Positions 10,974 to 23,089 of a stretch of DNA of 64,000 bases are shown here, one piece after another. Origin of the DNA: Cepaea nemoralis. Lineage: Eukaryota > Mollusca > Gastropoda > Stylommatophora > Helicidae. Location: assembly GCA_014155875.1 (NCBI GenBank), contig JACEFZ010018320.1, positions 550,001-614,000 on the forward strand. The letters are read 5' to 3'. Below the pieces are notes generated by a model. It was not told the DNA's origin and made no database searches. It saw only the letters and a program-made list of their open reading frames with translations. Position numbers and translations under genes: made by a program. Every line of letters starts with the position of its first letter. Within the stretch, counting starts at the first letter, position 1.

Positions 10974-13826
10974 ACTTGTATAGGACGTGGGGCTACCACC
11001 AGCCGGCTAATGTAGAATGTGTGAGACATGCCCCAGGACCAGGACCAGGACCAACTTGTATAGGACGTGGGGCTACCACCAGCCGGCTAATGTAGAATGT
11101 GTGAGACATGCCCCAGGACCAGGACCAACTTGTATAGGACGTGGGGCTACCACCAGTCGGCTAATGTAGTATGTGGGAGACATCCCCCAGGACCAGGACC
11201 AACTTGTATAGGACGTGGGGCTACCACCAGCCGGCTAATGTAGAATGTGCGAGACATCCCCCAGGACCAGGACCAACTTGTATAGGACGTGGGGCTACCA
11301 CCAGTCGGCTAATGTAGAATGTGTGAGACATCCCCCAGGACCAGGACCAACTTGTATAGGACGTGGGGCTACCATCAGTCGGCTAATGTAGTATGTGCGA
11401 GACATCCCCCAGGACCAGGACCAACTTGTATAGGACGTGGGGCTACCATCAGTCGGCTAATGTAGTATGTGCGAGACATCCCCCAGGACCAGGACCAGGA
11501 CCAACTTGTATAGGACGTGGGGCTACCATCAGTCGGCTAATGTAGTATGTGCGAGACATCCCCCAGGACCAGCACCAACTTGTATAGGACGTGGGGCTAC
11601 CATCAGTCGGCTAATGTAGTATGTGCGAGACATCCCCCAGGACCAGGACCAACTTGTATAGGACGTGGGGCTACCATCAGTCGGCTAATGTAGTATGTGC
11701 GAGACATCCCCCAGGACCAGGACCAACTTGTATAGGACGTGGGGCTACCATCAGTCGGCTAATGTAGTATGTGCGAGACATCCCCCAGGACCAGGACCAA
11801 CTTGTATAGGACGTGGGGCTACCATCAGTCGGCTAATGTAGTATGTGCGAGACATGCCCCAGGACCAGGACCAACTTAGTATAGGACGTGGGGCTACCAT
11901 CAGTCGGCTAATGTAGTATGTGCGAGACATGCCCCAGGACCAGGACCAACTTGTATAGGACGTGGGGCTACCACCAGTCGGCTAATGTAGTATGTGCGAG
12001 ACATCCCCCAGGACCAGGACCAGGACCAACTTGTATAGGACGTGGGGCTACCATCAGTCGGCTAATGTAGAATGTGCGAGACATCCCCCAGGACCAGGAC
12101 CAACTTGTATAGGACGTGGGGCTACCATCAGTCGGCTAATGTAGTATGTGCGAGACATCCCCCAGGACCAGGACCAGGCACCAACTTAGTATAGGACGTG
12201 GGGCTACCATCCAGTCGGCTAATGTAGATATGTGCGAGACATCCCCCAGGACAGGACCAACTTGTATAGGACGTGGGGCTACCATCAGTCGGCTAATGTA
12301 GTATGTGCGAGACATCCCCCAGGACCAGGACCAGGACCAACTTGTATAGGACGTGGGGCTACCATCAGTCGGCTAATGTAGTATGTGCGAGACATGCCCC
12401 AGGACCAGGACCAACTTATATAGGACGTGGGGCTACCATCAGTCGGCTAATGTAGTATGTGCGAGACATCCCCCAGGACCAGGACCAACTTATATAGGAC
12501 GTGGGGCTACCATCAGTCGGCTAATGTAGTATGTGCGAGACATGCCCCAGGACCAGGCACCAACTTGTATAGGACGTGGGGCTACCATCAGTCGGCTAAT
12601 GTAGTATGTGCGAGACATGCCCCAGGACCAGGACCAACTTATATAGGACGTGGGGCTACCATCAGTCGGCTAATGTAGTATGTGCGAGACATGCCCCAGG
12701 ACCAGGACCAACTTGTATAGGACGTGGGGCTACCATCAGTCGGCTAATGTAGTATGTGCGAGACATGCCCCAGGACCAGGACCAACTTGTATAGGACGTG
12801 GGGCTACCATCAGTCGGCTAATGTAGTATGTGCGAGACATGCCCCAGGACCAGGACCAACTTATATAGGACGTGGGGCTACCATCAGTCGGCTAATGTAG
12901 TATGTGCGAGACATGCCCCAGGACCAGGACCAACTTGTATAGGACGTGGGGCTACCATCAGTCGGCTAATGTAGTATGTGCGAGACATGCCCCAGGACCA
13001 GGACCAGGACCAACTTATATAGGACGTGGGGCTACCATCAGTCGGCTAATGTAGTATGTGCGAGACATGCCCCAGGACCAGGACCAACTTATATAGGACG
13101 TGGGGCTACCATCAGTCGGCTAATGTAGTATGTGCGAGACATGCCCCAGGACCAGGACCAACTTATATAGGACGTGGGGCTACCATCAGTCGGCTAATGT
13201 AGTATGTGCGAGACATGCCCCAGGACCAGGACCAACTTATATAGGACGTGGGGCTACCATCAGTCGGCTAATGTAGTATGTGCGAGACATGCCCCAGGAC
13301 CAGGACCAACTTGTATAGGACGTGGGGCTACCATCAGTCGGCTAATGTAGTATGTGCGAGACATCCCCCAGGACCAGGACCAACTTGTATAGGACGTGGG
13401 GCTACCATCAGTCGGCTAATGTAGTATGTGTGAGACATCCCCCAGGACCAGGACCAACTTGTATAGGACGTGGGGCTACCACCAGTCGGCTAATGTAGTA
13501 TGTGTGAGACATCCCCCAGGACCAGGACCAACTTGTATAGGACGTGGGGCTACCATCACCCGGCTAATGTAGTATGTGTGAGACATCCCCCAGGACCAGG
13601 ACCAACTTGTATAGGACGTGGGGCTACCACCAGTCGGCTAATGTAGTATGTGCGAGACATCCCCCAGGACCAGGACCAGCTTATATAGGACGTGGGGCTA
13701 CCATCAGTCGGCTAATGTAGTATGTGCGAGACATCCCCCAGGACCAGGACCAACTTGTATAGGACGTGGGGCTACCATCAGTCGGCTAATGTAGTATGTG
13801 CGAGACATGCCCCGGGACCAGCACCA
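10974..13826. repeat. 74-bp minisatellite array, unit 2
   Basis: About 38 copies of the same 74-bp unit as 5988-8902, with the same aggacc sub-repeat. It closes with the same exit sequence (gcaccaacttagctatatat). Confidence 0.95.
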
Positions 13827-13927
13827 ACTTAGCTATATATGGAATGGTACTGGCATTTCTACCGTACTACTTAATCATCATCATCATCATCATCATCGTC
13901 ATCACCGTAAGCGCAGCCAAATGGTGT

Positions 13928-14180
13928 ATGTGCTGATGTCTCTGTACACATCTCTGCTGTCTCTGTACACATCTCTGCTGTCTCTGTACATATCTCTGCT
14001 GTCTCTGTACACATCTCTGCTGATGTCTCTGTACATATCTCTGCTGTCTCTGTACACATCTCTGCTGATGTCTCTGTACATATCTCTGCTGTCTCTGTAC
14101 ACATCTCTGCTGATGTCTCTGTACATATCTCTGCTGTCTCTGTACACATCTCTTCTGATGTCTCTGTACATATCTCTGCC
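13928..14180. repeat. 21/24-bp array (expanded allele)
   Basis: About twelve units: tctctgtacacatctctgct type alternating with versions carrying an extra 'gatg'. Unit length is divisible by three, so the frame stays open on both strands. An (ATC)n run at 13873-13904 reads as polyhistidine or polyaspartate; neither is evidence of a gene. Confidence 0.88.
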
Positions 14181-14217
14181 CTTGGTGTTCTGGATCAAGT
14201 CTACAACTGTCAGCACA

Positions 14218-14505
14218 CAGTTTATGTTTTACGTGGGTGACTTGTTTATGTTTGAGGTGGGTGATTTGTTTATGTTTGAATTGGGTGACTTGTTTATGTT
14301 TGAAGTGGACAAACAGTTTATGTTTGAAGTGGACAAACAGTTTATGTTTGAAGTGGACAAATAGTTTATGTTTGAAGTGGACAAACAGTTTATGTTTGAA
14401 TTGGGTGACTTGTTTATGTTTGAAGTGGGCAAACAGTTTATGTTTGAAGTGGACAAACAGTTTATGTTTGAAGTGGGTGATTTGTTTATGTTTGAAGTGG
14501 GAATT
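14218..14505. repeat. 24-bp minisatellite, unit 2
   Basis: About twelve copies of the 24-bp gtttatgtttgaagtggaca unit. The order of 'gggtgactt' and 'gacaaacag' variants resembles that in unit 1 but is not identical. Confidence 0.9.
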
Positions 14506-14519
14506 AGCAGTGGACTATA

Positions 14520-14757
14520 GCCGGCTCTGTGGCGAAGGTGTCACGGACCTAGTTCGCAATAGAGCATACCACGTTCGAAACACAGCTGCGGGTGCTTTGA
14601 ATGCAATACGCCTTGCGTTTGTTTAGCATAGAATGGTATGAGTGCCGGTGGTTCATAAAGCAATAACAAGCCACTGAACACAAACCTGCTAAGAAATCAC
14701 AAACAACAAAAGTAATGCTGGATTTGGTTGCGCCGTCCTGCAGCGGATATGAAGTGT
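14520..14757 (+). mobile_element. SINE2, unit 2
   Basis: Same insertion as at 9493, carried by the block duplication. This copy has the cleaner B box (acgttcgaaacac). Confidence 0.83.
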
Positions 14758-15714
14758 GGGTTATCTATGTGTGCTTGAAATACTCTAGCCATGAAGTGAG
14801 GGTATTTATTCGTGGTTAACTTCAAATGATAATCTTCTGTAGCCAATAATGAAGTCAGCAGATACTGTGTATAGGAAGGGTTTCTTGACAATCAGCAAGT
14901 GTCGCAAGGAATCTGTAACAAGAGGAGACAACATGTGTCTCTGACTGGGTTACACCCTCTTCTGTCAATCAATTGAGGGAGAGAAATAATTACCCTAATA
15001 TCACACGAAGTAGATGGGCACAAACATAACGACTGTATTCGCGTGAATATAGACTATGTGTGTAACTACTTTACAACACGCACGAGGTGTGTAGACAAGT
15101 GTGAAGTTAGGTCTCGTTGTTCTCTGGATTCAGCATCAAAGACTAGCAACATTCTCTCAAACAGGCTTTCTGTCGTTGGTTTATTGTTCATCGTGGAGCT
15201 TCTTGTTGAAAACATCGTCCATAACATCAAGAGAGTCAGAAAATGTAAAAAACACAACTAGATAAAGATGATAAGTTCTGTATAGTTACTGCTAGTAGGT
15301 GCGATGCTGCCGAATAATCACAGAATCACAAACTCCATCAAAAGGTCTTCCCACCAGGGCAAGACATGATGAAAGAGATCTACTGACAGGGCCTGAAGAC
15401 AAGGGGACATGTATACTTCTGGAGATGACCGAGTTGAAGTCAGCGCACCAGATCATATCTCACGCGCTTCGTCTTGTTCCTCCCTTGACTTGTACGTCGT
15501 GACAGGTACATTTTCAGATGTCATATCTCATGAACTGATGACAGAGCGCGCTGAAACTTTGCACAGAATCTCCTCACATCTCGAAGGTCACCTTGAACCT
15601 AATGCCGTTTGCTATAACAGTCTGCTTGATTTTTGCTGGTCTTCCATATAAAGTTAGTTCTAGACATGTACAAGTGTCATTCTGTTCACACAATTGCCGC
15701 GTTACATGTCTCCA

Positions 15715-15985
15715 TATGACACATTTTTGTTGTTGAGCACACAGTTGACAATGTTGTGAAGTAAGTGTTTGATTATGGTGTTGTGGTTAAGCACACAGTT
15801 GACAATGTCGTGAAGTAAGTGTTTGATGATGGTGTTGTGGTTAAGCACACAGTTGACAATGTCGTGAAGTAAGTGTTTGATGATGGTGTTGTGGTTAAGC
15901 ACACAGTTGACGATGTCGTGAAGTAAGTGTTTGATGATGGTGTTGTGGTTAAGCACACAGTTGACAATGTCGTGAAGTAAGGGTG
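15715..15985. repeat. 54-bp satellite (two diverged 27-mers)
   Basis: Five copies of a 54-bp unit. Its halves, gacaatgtcgtgaagtaagt... and gatggtgttgtggttaagca..., are each 27 bp and each align with the 27-bp monomer of the neighbouring array. Confidence 0.85.
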
Positions 15986-18900
15986 TGATGATGATGTCGT
16001 GAATTAAGGTTGTGATGACGATGTCGTGAATTAAGGGTGTGATGACGATGTCGTGAAGTAAGGGTGTGATGACGATGTCGTGAAGTAAGGGTGTGATGAC
16101 GATGTCGTGAAGTAAGGTTGTGATGACGATGTCGTGAAGTAACGGTGTGATGACGATGTCGTGAAGTAAGGTTGTGACGATGTCGTGAATTAAGGGTGTG
16201 ATGACGATGTCGTGAATTAAGGTTGTGATGACGATGTCGTGAAGTAAGGGTGTGATGACGATGTCGTGAAGTAAGGGTGTGATGACGATGTCGTGAATTA
16301 AGGGTGTGATGACGATGTCGTGAAGTAAGGGTGTGATGACGATGTCGTGAATTAAGGGTGTGATGACGATGTCGTGAATTAAGGGTGTGATGACGATGTC
16401 GTGAAGTAAGGGTGTGATGACGATGTCGTGAATTAAGGGTGTGATGATGATGTCGTGAATTAAGGGTGTGATGACGATGTCGTGAAGTAAGGGTGTGATG
16501 ACGATGTCGTGAATTAAGGGTGTGATGACGATGTCGTGAAGTAAGGGTGTGATGACGATGTCGTGAATTAAGGTTGTGATGACGATGTCGTGAAGTAAGG
16601 GTGTGATGACGATGTCGTGAAGTAAGGTTGATGACGATGTCGTGAAGTAAGGGTGTGATGACGATGTCGTGAAGTAAGGGTGTGATGACGATGTCGTGAA
16701 GTAAGGGTGTGATGACGATGTCGTGAAGTAAGGGTGTGATGACGATGTCGTGAAGTAAGGGTGTGATGACGATGTCGTGAATTAAGGGTGTGATGACGAT
16801 GTCGTGAATTAAGGGTGTGATGACGATGTCGTGAATTAAGGGTGTGATGACGATGTCGTGAAGTAAGGGTGTGATGACGATGTCGTGAATTAAGGGTGTG
16901 ATGACGATGTCGTGAAGTAAGGGTGTGATGACGATGTCGTGAATTAAGGGTGTGATGACGATGTCGTGAATTAAGGGTGTGATGACGATGTCGTGAATTA
17001 AGGGTGTGATGACGATGTCGTGAATTAAGGGTGTGATGACGATGTCGTGAATTAAGGGTGTGATGACGATGTCGTGAATTAAGGGTGTGATGACGATGTC
17101 GTGAATTAAGGGTGTGATGACGATGTCGTGAATTAAGGGTGTGATGACGATGTCGTGAATTAAGGGTGTGATGACGATGTCGTGAATTAAGGGTGTGATG
17201 ACGATGTCGTGAATTAAGGGTGTGATGACGATGTCGTGAATTAAGGGTGTGACGATGTCGTGAATTAAGGGTGTGATGACGATGTCGTGAATTAAGGGTG
17301 TGATGACGATGTCGTGAATTAAGGGTGTGATGACGATGTCGTGAATTAAGGGTGTGATGACGATGTCGTGAATTAAGGGTGTGATGACGATGTCGTGAAT
17401 TAAGGGTGTGATGACGATGTCGTGAATTAAGGGTGTGATGACGATGTCGTGAATTAAGGGTGTGATGACGATGTCGTGAATTAAGGGTGTGATGATGCTA
17501 TCGTGAATTAAGGGTGTGATGACGATGTCGTGAATTAAGGGTGTGATGACGATGTCGTGAATTAAGGGTGTGATGACGATGTCGTGAATTAAGGGTGTGA
17601 TGACGATGTCGTGAATTAAGGGTGTGATGACGATGTCGTGAATTAAGGGTGTGATGACGATGTCGTGAATTAAGGGTGTGATGACGATGTCGTGAATTAA
17701 GGGTGTGATGACGATGTCGTGAATTAAGGGTGTGATGACGATGTCGTGAATTAAGGGTGTGATGACGATGTCGTGAATTAAGGGTGTGATGATGCTGTCG
17801 TGAATTAAGGGTGTGATGACGATGTCGTGAATTAAGGGTGTGATGACGATGTCGTGAATTAAGGGTGTGATGATGCTGTCGTGAATTAAGGGTGTGATGA
17901 CGATGTCGTGAATTAAGGGTGTGATGACGATGTCGTGAATTAAGGGTGTGATGACGATGTCGTGAATTAAGGGTGTGATGACGATGTCGTGAATTAAGGG
18001 TGTGATGACGATGTCGTGAATTAAGGGTGTGATGACGATGTCGTGAATTAAGGGTGTGATGACGATGTCGTGAATTAAGGGTGTGATGACGATGTCGTGA
18101 ATTAAGGGTGTGATGACGATGTCGTGAATTAAGGGTGTGATGACGATGTCGTGAATTAAGGGTGTGATGACGATGTCGTGAATTAAGGGTGTGATGACGA
18201 TGTCGTGAATTAAGGGTGTGATGACGATGTCGTGAATTAAGGGTGTGATGACGATGTCGTGAATTAAGGGTGTGATGACGATGTCGTGAATTAAGGGTGT
18301 GATGACGATGTCGTGAATTAAGGGTGTGATGACGATGTCGTGAATTAAGGGTGTGATGACGATGTCGTGAATTAAGGGTGTGATGACGATGTCGTGAATT
18401 AAGGTGTGATGACGATGTCGTGAATTAAGGGTGTGATGATGCTGTCGTGAATTAAGGGTGTGATGACGATGTCGTGAATTAAGGGTGTGATGACGATGTC
18501 GTGAATTAAGGGTGTGTGACGATGTCGTGAATTAAGGGTTGTGATGACGATGTCGTGAATTAAGGGTGTGATGACGATGTCGTGAATTAAGGGTGTGATG
18601 ACGATGTCGTGAAGTAAGGGTGTGATGACGATGTCGTGAATTAAGGGTGTGATGACGATGTCGTGAATTAAGGGTGTGATGACGATGTCGTGAATTAAGG
18701 GTGTGATGATGCTATCGTGAATTAAGGGTGTGATGATGCTGTCGTGAATTAAGGGTGTGATGATGCTATCGTGAATTAAGGGTGTGATGACGATGTCGTG
18801 AATTAAGGGTGTGATGACGATGTCGTGAATTAAGGGTGTGATGACGATGTCGTGAATTAAGGGTGTGATGACGATGTCGTGAATTAAGGGTGTGATGACG

Positions 18901-19330
18901 ATGTCGTGAATTAAGGTGTGATGACGATGTCGTGAATTAAGGGTGTGATGACGATGTCGTGAATTAAGGGTGTGATGACGATGTCGTGAATTAAGGGTGT
19001 GATGACGATGTCGTGAATTAAGGGTGTGATGACGATGTCGTGAATTAAGGGTGTGATGACGATGTCGTGAATTAAGGGTGTGATGACGATGTCGTGAATT
19101 AAGGGTGTGATGATGATGTCGTGAATTAAGGGTGTGATGATGATGTCGTGAATTAAGGGTGTGATGACGATGTCGTGAATTAAGGGTGTGATGACGATGT
19201 CGTGAATTAAGGTTGTGATGATGCTATCGTGAATTAAGGGTGTGATGACGATGTCGTGAAGTAAGGGTGTGATGACGCTGTCGTGAAGTAAGGTTGTGAC
19301 GATGTTGTCGTGAAGTAAGGATGTGATGAT
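15986..19330. repeat. 27-bp satellite array, about 120 monomers
   Basis: Long array of a 27-bp unit (gatgacgatgtcgtgaatta + agggtgt). Monomers on the left edge mostly read 'gaagtaag'; the core is homogenised to 'gaattaag'. Scattered 'gatgctatcg' and 'gatgctgtcg' variants occur in the core and the right third. No open frame of interest. Confidence 0.95.
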
Positions 19331-19520
19331 GGTGTCCCTATCACTGAAGCATCAGTCTTCGGACTCACTGGCTTCATGTCGTGAAGTAGGGGTATGATGA
19401 TGGTGTCCGTATATCACTGGAGCATCAGTGTCGTGAAGTAAGCTTGTGGTGGTGGTGTTGTGATTGAGCACAGTTGACGATGTCGTGAAGTAAGGGTGTG
19501 ATGATTGTGTTGTGTATCGC
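19331..19520. repeat. Transition zone between 27-bp and 22-bp satellites
   Basis: Interleaves single monomers of both satellites: tatcactgaagcatcagt, then tcggactcactggcttcatg, a 27-mer, another 22-mer, and a 54-mer-like unit near 19440-19500. The tcggactcactg motif recurs at the far end of the 22-bp array (about 21272). Confidence 0.75.
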
Positions 19521-21268
19521 TGGAGCATCAGTGTCGTATCACTTGAGCATAAATGTTGTATCACTGGAGCATCAGTGTCGTATCACTGGAGCATCAATGT
19601 CCTATCACTGGAGCATCAATGTCCTATCACTGGAGCATCAATGTCGTATCACTAGAGCATCAATGTCCTATCACTGGAGCATCAATGACGTATCACTAGA
19701 GCATCAATGTAGTATTACTGGAGCATCAATGTCCTATCACTGGAGCATCAATGTCCTATCACTGGAGCATCAATGTCCTATCACTGGTGCATCAATGACG
19801 TATCACTAGAGCATCAATGTCCTATCACTGGAGCATCAGTGTAGTATCACTGGAGCATCAATGTAGTATCACTGGAGCATCAATGTAGTACCACTGGAGC
19901 ATCAATGTCGTACCACTGGAGCATCAATGTCCGTATCACTGGAGCATCAGTGTCCTATCACTGGAGCATCAAGTGACGTATCACTGGAGCATCAGTGTCC
20001 TATCACTGGAGCATCAGTGTCCTATCACTGGAGCATCAGTGTCCTATCACTGGAGCATCAGTGTCCTATCACTGGAGCATCAGTGTCCTATCACTGGAGC
20101 ATCAGTGTCCTATCACTGGAGCATCAATGTCCTATCACTGGAGCATCAGTGTCCTATCACTGGAGCATCAATGTAGTATCACTGGAGCATCAATGTCCTA
20201 TCACTGGAGAATTAATGACGTATCACTAGAGCATCAATGTCGTATCACTGGAGCATCAGTGTAGTACCACTGGAGCATCAATGTCGTATCACTGGAGCAT
20301 CAATGTAGTACCACTGGAGCATCAATGTCGTATCACTGTAACATCAATGACGTACCACTGGAGCATCAATGTCGTATCACTGGAGCATCAATGTCGTATC
20401 ACTGGAGTATCAGTGAAGTACCACTGTAACATCAATGTCGTATCACTGGAGCATCAATGTAGTACCAGTGGAGCATCAATGTTCTATCACTGGAGCATCA
20501 ATGTCCTATCACTGGAGCATCAATGTTGTTTCACTGGAGCATCAGTGTCGTATCACTGGAGCATCAGTGTCGTATCACTGGAGCATCAATGTCCTATCAC
20601 TGGAGCATCAGTGTAGTACCACTGGAGCATCAATGTCGTATCACTGGAGCATCAATGACGTATCACTAGAGCATCAATGTCGTATCACTGGAGCATCAAT
20701 GTCCTATCACTGGAGCATCAATGTCGTATCACTGGAGCATCAATGTAGTACCACTGGAGCATCAGTGTCGTATCACTGGGGCATCAATGTCCTATCACTG
20801 GAGCATCAATGTCCTATCACTGGAGCATCAATGTAGTATCACTGGAGCATCAATGTCCTATCACTGGAGCATTAATGACGTATCACTAGAGCATCAATGT
20901 CGTATCACTGGAGCATCAGTGTAGTACCACTGGAGCATCAGTGTAGTACCACTGGAGCATCAGTGTAGTACCACTGGAGCATCAATGTCGTATCACTGTA
21001 ACATCAATGTCCTATCACTGGAGCATCAGTGTCGTATTACTGGAGCATCAATGTCCTATCACTGGAGCATCAATGTCGTATCACTGGAGCATCAATGTCC
21101 TATCACTGGAGCATCAATGTCGTATCACTGGAGCATCAATGTCCTATCACTGGAGCATCAATGTCGTATCACTGGAGCATCAATGTCCTATCACTGGAGC
21201 ATCAATGTCGTATCACTGGAGCATCAATGTCCTATCACTGGAGCATCAGTGTCGTATCACTGGAGCAT
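19520..21268. repeat. 22-bp satellite array, about 80 monomers
   Basis: Unit tatcactggagcatcaatg + 2 bases. The final dinucleotide is hypervariable (cc, cg, ag, ac), with 'aat/agt' and 'tat/tac' as further sites. Because 22 is not a multiple of three, every frame cycles through the same 22-residue string (66 bp), producing overlapping open frames that are not genes. Confidence 0.95.
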
Positions 21269-21299
21269 CAGTCTCGGACTCACTGACTTCATGAATGAA

Positions 21300-21600
21300 T
21301 TAGGTCCGCTTGGCCGAATGGATGAGAACGCTCTCTCATAACCTTCCGGTGCGCTGATGCCGTGGTACCGGTTTCTACCCCTACACCGGTCAGCTGGACT
21401 AAAATGTTGACCACTCGTCCTTGACTTGCAGACATCAATTACTAGTAGCTGTGAAGTCGGAGTGGAATTCGCCCTATTTGTAGCGAGTCTGGTAATTGAG
21501 AGAGCTAATCCACACTCAAACATCAGTCCTGTGTACTCCCCAGTAGTGGCAACTACTACAAGTACCAGCACGTATGTAGACTACGGTCGGGTTCAAAGCT
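21300..21600 (+). mobile_element. SINE1, copy 1 (tRNA-derived)
   Basis: tRNA-like head ggtccgcttggccgaatgga with a degraded B box (accggtttctacccc near 21368), then the family core ggactaaaatgttgacc and cgtccttgacttg, and a body with gagctaatccacac. Related copies lie at 31862 (plus) and 33470 (minus). Pol III type promoter inferred from the head only. Confidence 0.72.
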
Positions 21601-21954
21601 AGCGAGCCCACATAAAATAAAAATTAAAGAATGAATGATGGTTTTAGACACCATGTAATTTTTATAATGTGACACGTTCTCGCTAGCCCGCCGTGTCATC
21701 AGGCATGTCACTTGAGTGGTCTCTCACCGAGCAACATGCTGACATACAGTAACACCATATTGACCTCTGTGTGTAAACCATGGTGTGTGTTCAACCCGCG
21801 CTTACCTTTCATGAATATGTTCACCTACATATTACACATTGTTGGATGTTCAAGAGGTGATGAACGTACAACATGTATACAAATATCAGAAAGAGGCGCT
21901 GCTCTTTGGTGATGTCAGTTTAACAGGATTTACAAGGCTTCATTGCACCGGGTT
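21600..21954. other. Unassigned sequence, no gene recognised
   Basis: Follows SINE1. No family resemblance or convincing reading frame seen. Confidence 0.4.
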
Positions 21955-22067
21955 TTATCCCGTATGGCTCAATCTCTCTCCACACAGTGTCCTGTCGAAA
22001 GCGTGGCACAATGCACGAACTCCGTAGCTCCAGTGACAACCACCAGGATTCTCCGAGAAAACTGCAC
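21955..22067 (-). mobile_element. R-TAAC retroposon fragment
   Basis: Segments such as atgcacgaactccgtagctc and gattctccgagaaaactgca parallel 40042-40105 of the minus-strand R-TAAC copy. It is diverged and lacks the (TAAC)n tail. Confidence 0.5.
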
Positions 22068-22320
22068 TCTTGTATCTAACGAGGTGGTTACTGCCTCCCG
22101 CTCCGAAGGTCGTAAGTTCGATCCCGGCTTACGTCGTTCGGTTCACGAGTGTAATACCTCGGAGACTCATGGGGGTCATCACTGGAGCTACGGGGTTCGT
22201 GTTTTGTGCGACGTTTTCCGCAGGGAAAGAGACCAAGGATAAGACGCGGTGCAATGAAGACGACTCTCTTGTCTGTTCAATTCCCCTCCCCCTTCAATCA
22301 ATCAATCATGTGCCATGCCG
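22068..22320 (+). mobile_element. tRNA-headed SINE, distinct family
   Basis: A tRNA-like head lies at 22075-22135: A-box region gaggtggttactgcctcc and B-box aagttcgatcccgg at the expected spacing (about 30 bp). It is followed by an unrelated body (ttttccgcagggaaagagac). No acceptor stem was confirmed, so this is called a SINE rather than a tRNA gene. Confidence 0.58.
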
Positions 22321-22591
22321 GAAAGCGTAGGCGGTCATGACTCGCCATTTCACTGGATCACCAGAGTCCCCCTTGATTGTCTGCTAATGTTTCCATGAAT
22401 ACTGTTCTTCTCGCTATCTTCATGTCTAGCAACAATATTCTACTCCCTAATTACCGGTTCACTGTCCAAGTTTCGGCAGCCTGCGTATTTGGCACTTGTA
22501 AGTTGATGATCTCTTGTGATAAGAATATCCACTTCAAGCTACTGGCTAAATTTTTTGTGATTCCTGTTTATGTGCTTGCGTGCGTGAGTGC

Positions 22592-22596
<5 letters not shown>
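22321..22596. other. Unassigned sequence, no gene recognised
   Basis: Contains ggtcatgactcgcca, weakly like 5262, and otherwise unique DNA. Confidence 0.35.

Positions 22597-22644
<48 letters not shown>
22597..22644. repeat. (TG)n microsatellite
   Basis: About 22 TG dinucleotides flanked by cacg on both sides. Confidence 0.95.
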
Positions 22645-22646
<2 letters not shown>

Positions 22647-22689
22647 CACGTGTGCCATCATCTCTTCACCGATTTCTTTACATCTGCCC

Positions 22690-22975
22690 ATATCTTTTCC
22701 TGGAACTGTCCACTAATTTCCCTAGATTTGTCCACCAATTTCCCTAGAATTGTCCACCAATTTCCTTAGATCTGTCCACCAATTTCCTTAGATCTGTCCA
22801 CCAATTTCCCTAGATCTGTCCACCAATTTCCCTAGATCTGTCCACCAATTTCCCTAGATCTGTCCACCAATTTCACTAGATCTGTCCACCAATTTCACTA
22901 GATCTGTCCACCAATTTCCCTACAACTGTCCACCAATGTCCCTAGATCTGTGCACTGTTTTCCCTGAAACTGTCC
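22690..22975. repeat. 22-bp minisatellite
   Basis: About 13 copies of tctgtccaccaatttcccta + ga. Its agatctgtcca segment is also present in the next array, which has a different remainder. Confidence 0.92.
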
Positions 22976-23089
22976 GTGCATCTCATTGAATATATCACCA
23001 CTCTACCCGATTATGTCTACCACTCTACCCGATTATGTCTACCACTCTACCCGATTATGACCACCACTCTCCGGAGTCCATCGACCACA

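Larger units (their letters stand above)
10666..15640. repeat. 5-kb direct duplication, unit 2
   Basis: Second copy of the block at 5680-10640, offset about 4,990-5,030 bp. The junction near 10630-10690 repeats the motif aactaatttgttgaataatg twice in ~50 bp, marking the breakpoint. The ~0.9 kb tail (14758-15640) is non-repetitive and contains no recognised gene. After 15640 the copies part company: unit 2 continues into tataaagttag, unit 1 into tattgttcaac. Confidence 0.9.

Noticed and set aside
13798..14364. 188-codon frame with a His-rich segment
   Set aside because: It runs through an (ATC)n run and two minisatellites; the equivalent frame in the paralogous block is broken.
15986..19330. 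CRISPR-like regularly spaced repeats
   Set aside because: Monomers are contiguous with no unique spacers, and the genome is eukaryotic. The same applies to the other arrays.
22068..22150. A genuine tRNA gene
   Set aside because: Only A- and B-box-like words are convincing; acceptor-stem pairing was not seen and a SINE-like body follows.
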